From contig NZ_JBBODF010000001.1 in NCBI RefSeq assembly GCF_038002825.1, forward strand, positions 6,820,001 to 6,884,000: a DNA stretch of 64,000 nt, in the 5' to 3' direction. Shown here in pieces: positions 61,277 to 64,000 of this stretch; the first letter of the stretch is position 1; each line of letters begins with the position of its first letter. The stretch comes from Paenibacillus sp. FSL H8-0048. Its GTDB lineage: Bacteria; Bacillota; Bacilli; Paenibacillales; Paenibacillaceae. The notes beneath the pieces are model-generated. The model worked only from the letters and a program-made list of their open reading frames with translations, was not told the origin of the DNA and ran no database searches. The position numbers and the translations under genes are program-made.

Positions 61277-64000
61277 ATGAACAGAAAGAACCGTGTTAAG
61301 AAAAGGCTATTCTCCGTGCTGTTATCGGCTGCACTTGTAGCCGGAATGTTCCCTGCACTAGGTACGTCTGTAGCATCTGCCAGTGAGAATGATGCTTCTG
61401 CGGTCCGGATTCAGCTTGACGGTAAGGACATCAAGGACGGGAATGTTAACGGGCTGACCTTCAAGGGGTTCGGCGTACTCAGCGGCAACAGCACCAGCGC
61501 CCTGCTGATGGACTATAAGTCCGAGCAGCCGGAGGCCTATGCACAGCTGCTGCAGATTCTGTTCGGGGGCGACCGCCCCTTGATGGACCATGTCAAAATC
61601 GAGATGGGCAATGACCGCAATAACTCTACCGGTCCCGACCCTTCGACTATGCGCACGGAGGATGAGGAGGCCAATGTAGCCAGGCATCCCGGCTTCCAGC
61701 TTGCGGCCGATGCCAAGGCTGTCAATCCGGCGGTTAAGGTGAGCTTCCTGCGCTGGAATGCTCCGGCTTGGGCGGGCAATAACGACAAAATTTATACGTG
61801 GTACAAGAAAACCATTCTGGCCGCTTACCGAGAATACGGCTATATGGTGGATTATGTGAATCCTCATATCAATGAGCACGCGCCGGATCTGGCCTGGACG
61901 AAGGAGTATGGCGAGAGGGTCAAAGCGGATACGTCAGACTTCAAGGACGAGCAGGAGAAGGAGCTGTACCACAGCATTAAGCTGGTCATTTCCGATGAAG
62001 TCGGCATCGGCTCCTTCGGCGATGCGCTGGTGAATGATCTGTCCCTGCGAGAAGCGGTAGCCGCTGCCGGTTATCACTACAACACCGATGATGACAGTAA
62101 GGGCAATTTCAAGCGGCTGGCGGATGAACTTGACAAGGAAATCTGGAATAGTGAAGCCCAGGCCACCTTCAGTAATTCGGCCTTCCGTCCCCACAATAAT
62201 ATGAAGGACCCGTTAGTGCCCGGGACGGGGATCGGCGGTACCGGCGGACCGCTGGAGATGGGTAATACCATTATTAAGGGCTTTGTGAATTCGCGCCGGA
62301 CGCATTTCATCTATCAGCCGGCGATCGGCTCCTTCTATGAAGGCGGGCAGTACTCGTTCAAGGAGCTGCTCAGCGCCCGCGACCCGTGGTCAGGCTTCAT
62401 TCATTATGATGCTGGACTGCTGGTTCTGAAGCATTTTAACGGGTTTGCGACAACCGGCTGGGAGAACGAAGACAATACGGCAGGAATCTGGAGGGCCGTT
62501 CCTCAGGCGAGCTACACCGGAGCAACCGGCACCAACCCGGTCAGCGGGCGTAACGGGACTCCAAGCTATATGACCCTGGCTTCACCTGACAAGCAGGATT
62601 TCTCGACGGTGATCATCAATGACAGCGAGACGGAGAAGATCTACAAGCTTCAGGCCGTCAACATGGCTTATACCGGCAACCCGTCTCTGGAGATGTGGGA
62701 GACCCGCGGCGCAGAGACAGGTCAGGCTTTTAATAACAACTATATGAAAGATCTTGGGGATGTTCAGGCAGATGGCAGCGGTGAGTACACCATTCGTGTG
62801 AAGCCGTTCTCTATTGTCACTGTCACCACGCTGGATAACCGCAATAAGGAAGGGTTCAGCACACCGCTTCCGGTGGAGGGCGAACGCACCGTGCTGGATA
62901 CCGATGCTACCGGGTCCGTGCAGAATACGGAAGACCAGTGGCTATATGCCGATGACTTCAATTATGGCGGCCGGAGTGTTCCGGTGATCGGAGAGGGCGG
63001 ACAGATTACCGGCGAAGAGAGCTATGTCAGCTCGCGCGGCGGTCCGTACAGCGTTATGCCGCGTTATACGCAGGACCTCAATGGGGCATTCGAGGGCTAC
63101 CTGGTGGATGGCACAAATAACTATGTGCTGCGGCAGCAGCTGGACCAGACGACCACCGGAGTAGGCGGTGCCTGGAACGGCGGCGACCCGGTCACGGCCA
63201 TCGGAGATTACCGCTGGACTAATTATAAGGCCAGCGCCGATGTGTCTTTTGAACAAAATAGCACGTATGGCGGAACCAATTACGCAGCGATTGGGGCCAG
63301 ATACCAAGGCGGGCCGCAGACGATTAACGGCACCCCTTATGCGCTCAAGTTCTGGTTCGATGGCGGCTGGCAGCTGCTGTCCAGCGGGACTGTGGTGGCC
63401 AGCGGAAACGCAGCTTCCGGCTCCGGGGGGGTGAAGATTCCTGATTTCAATACGGCACATGACGCGTGGCATAACATTGCCATTCAGGTGGCTGGGGATA
63501 CGGTCACTGCTTATCTGGATCAGGTTGAGCTTGCTTCCTATACCGATCCGAATCCGAAGCTCTCCGGGCGCGTGCAGCTTGCCAGCGGCTTCTATCATAC
63601 CCGCTTCGATAATCTGAAGGTGGAGAGGGTAGACGGATATACCCCTTACTATGCCGAGCAGCTGGATAACCTGGAGATGACGGATCTGGCTGAAGTCCCG
63701 GGAATGAATCTGGTCTATGAAGGCAATTGGGCCCATGAGAATGGGAAAGGCATGTATGTCTATCAGCGTTCCCTCTCTACCAGCCAAGGGGCCGGTGCGG
63801 TGCTGAAGTATACTTTTACCGGTACGGGACTTGATATTCTGGGGCCGAACGACGGCTCCGCCAAGCTGGAAGCTGTGGTAGACGGCGAGACGCTGGTAGT
63901 ATCAGGTGCTGCGGGTGTTGCGAAGGAGCTGTACCAGACCTTCACGCTCCGTGGACTGAAATACGGTGAGCATACGGTTCAGCTCAAAGTGCTGAGCGGG
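61277..64000 (+). CDS. Secreted GH59 (galactocerebrosidase-like) glycosidase, 3' end outside window
   Basis: Frame open from ATG 61277 to the right edge (908 codons); an overlapping ATG at 61273 stops after eight codons. AGGAGG at 61262-61267. Signal peptide ends near residue 35 (TSVASA). The barrel resembles GALC: GFGVLSGNSTSALLMDY, VKIEMGNDRNNSTGPDPSTM, FLRWNAPAWAG, acid/base candidate Glu200 in HINEHAPD and nucleophile candidate Glu241 in ISDEVGIG. From ~residue 610 a lectin-like concanavalin domain follows (YAAIGARYQGG...ALKFWFDGGWQLLSSG...VTAYLDQVELASY), as in GALC. Expected to release beta-linked galactose from an extracellular glycan or glycolipid; bacterial GH59 substrates are poorly known. 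Confidence 0.82.
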   Translation, partial: MNRKNRVKKRLFSVLLSAALVAGMFPALGTSVASASENDASAVRIQLDGKDIKDGNVNGLTFKGFGVLSGNSTSALLMDYKSEQPEAYAQLLQILFGGDRPLMDHVKIEMGNDRNNSTGPDPSTMRTEDEEANVARHPGFQLAADAKAVNPAVKVSFLRWNAPAWAGNNDKIYTWYKKTILAAYREYGYMVDYVNPHINEHAPDLAWTKEYGERVKADTSDFKDEQEKELYHSIKLVISDEVGIGSFGDALVNDLSLREAVAAAGYHYNTDDDSKGNFKRLADELDKEIWNSEAQATFSNSAFRPHNNMKDPLVPGTGIGGTGGPLEMGNTIIKGFVNSRRTHFIYQPAIGSFYEGGQYSFKELLSARDPWSGFIHYDAGLLVLKHFNGFATTGWENEDNTAGIWRAVPQASYTGATGTNPVSGRNGTPSYMTLASPDKQDFSTVIINDSETEKIYKLQAVNMAYTGNPSLEMWETRGAETGQAFNNNYMKDLGDVQADGSGEYTIRVKPFSIVTVTTLDNRNKEGFSTPLPVEGERTVLDTDATGSVQNTEDQWLYADDFNYGGRSVPVIGEGGQITGEESYVSSRGGPYSVMPRYTQDLNGAFEGYLVDGTNNYVLRQQLDQTTTGVGGAWNGGDPVTAIGDYRWTNYKASADVSFEQNSTYGGTNYAAIGARYQGGPQTINGTPYALKFWFDGGWQLLSSGTVVASGNAASGSGGVKIPDFNTAHDAWHNIAIQVAGDTVTAYLDQVELASYTDPNPKLSGRVQLASGFYHTRFDNLKVERVDGYTPYYAEQLDNLEMTDLAEVPGMNLVYEGNWAHENGKGMYVYQRSLSTSQGAGAVLKYTFTGTGLDILGPNDGSAKLEAVVDGETLVVSGAAGVAKELYQTFTLRGLKYGEHTVQLKVLSG

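Overview
The window looks like chromosomal DNA of a carbohydrate-degrading Gram-positive bacterium, most probably Paenibacillus or a close relative. Pointers are a very large secreted protein with three SLH domains, two YesM/YesN-type two-component systems each beside a CUT1 sugar ABC transporter, a DUF3502-type LplA lipoprotein, many glycoside hydrolases (GH3, 20, 36, 38, 43, 59, 85, 125, 130), strong AGGAGG ribosome sites and CcpA cre-like boxes. The genus is inferred from gene content; there is no rRNA or other species marker.

Layout. 1-6.6 kb: the end of a BTAD-type regulator and a 1985-residue SLH surface protein. 6.9-9.4 kb: two translationally coupled GH43 enzymes behind a perfect cre box. 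9.5-13.1 kb: a 51-bp tandem palindromic repeat array of about 15 units, split by an IS256-family and an IS3-family element whose target duplications can be read. 13.3-36.9 kb: an apparent N-glycan utilisation locus: secreted GH85 endo-beta-N-acetylglucosaminidase, YesM/YesN pair, an AT-rich orphan gene on the opposite strand, solute-binding lipoprotein plus two permeases, then intracellular GH3, GH38, GH125, GH130, GH38 and GH20. The secreted enzyme would free the glycan, the transporter import it, and the cytoplasmic enzymes take it down to mannose, mannose-1-phosphate and GlcNAc. 36.9-37.2 kb: a second 51-bp array.

37.3-48.7 kb is mixed: a frameshifted alpha/beta hydrolase, an NAD(P)H oxidoreductase with divergent HxlR regulator, cardiolipin synthase, a DUF1877 protein, a GNAT acetyltransferase, a TetR-MMPL pair whose exporter carries a coding minisatellite, a degenerate GAGTAAG repeat field, a c-di-AMP (ydaO/yuaA) riboswitch with its own terminator, a third 51-bp repeat (unrelated sequence), and an NfeD-flotillin pair. 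48.9-64 kb is galactoside-oriented: LacI regulator with GH36 alpha-galactosidase, a lipoprotein, a CPT-like kinase, a second YesM/YesN pair, a second CUT1 transporter and a GH59 (galactocerebrosidase-like) enzyme running off the right edge.

Most notable: the 51-bp arrays and the two IS insertions in them; the compact N-glycan locus; direct repeats near multiples of a helical turn upstream of the targets of the AraC-type regulators; the riboswitch separated from any obvious target by repeats; and the 33-nt coding minisatellite in the MMPL transporter. No tRNA, rRNA, prophage or CRISPR array was seen.
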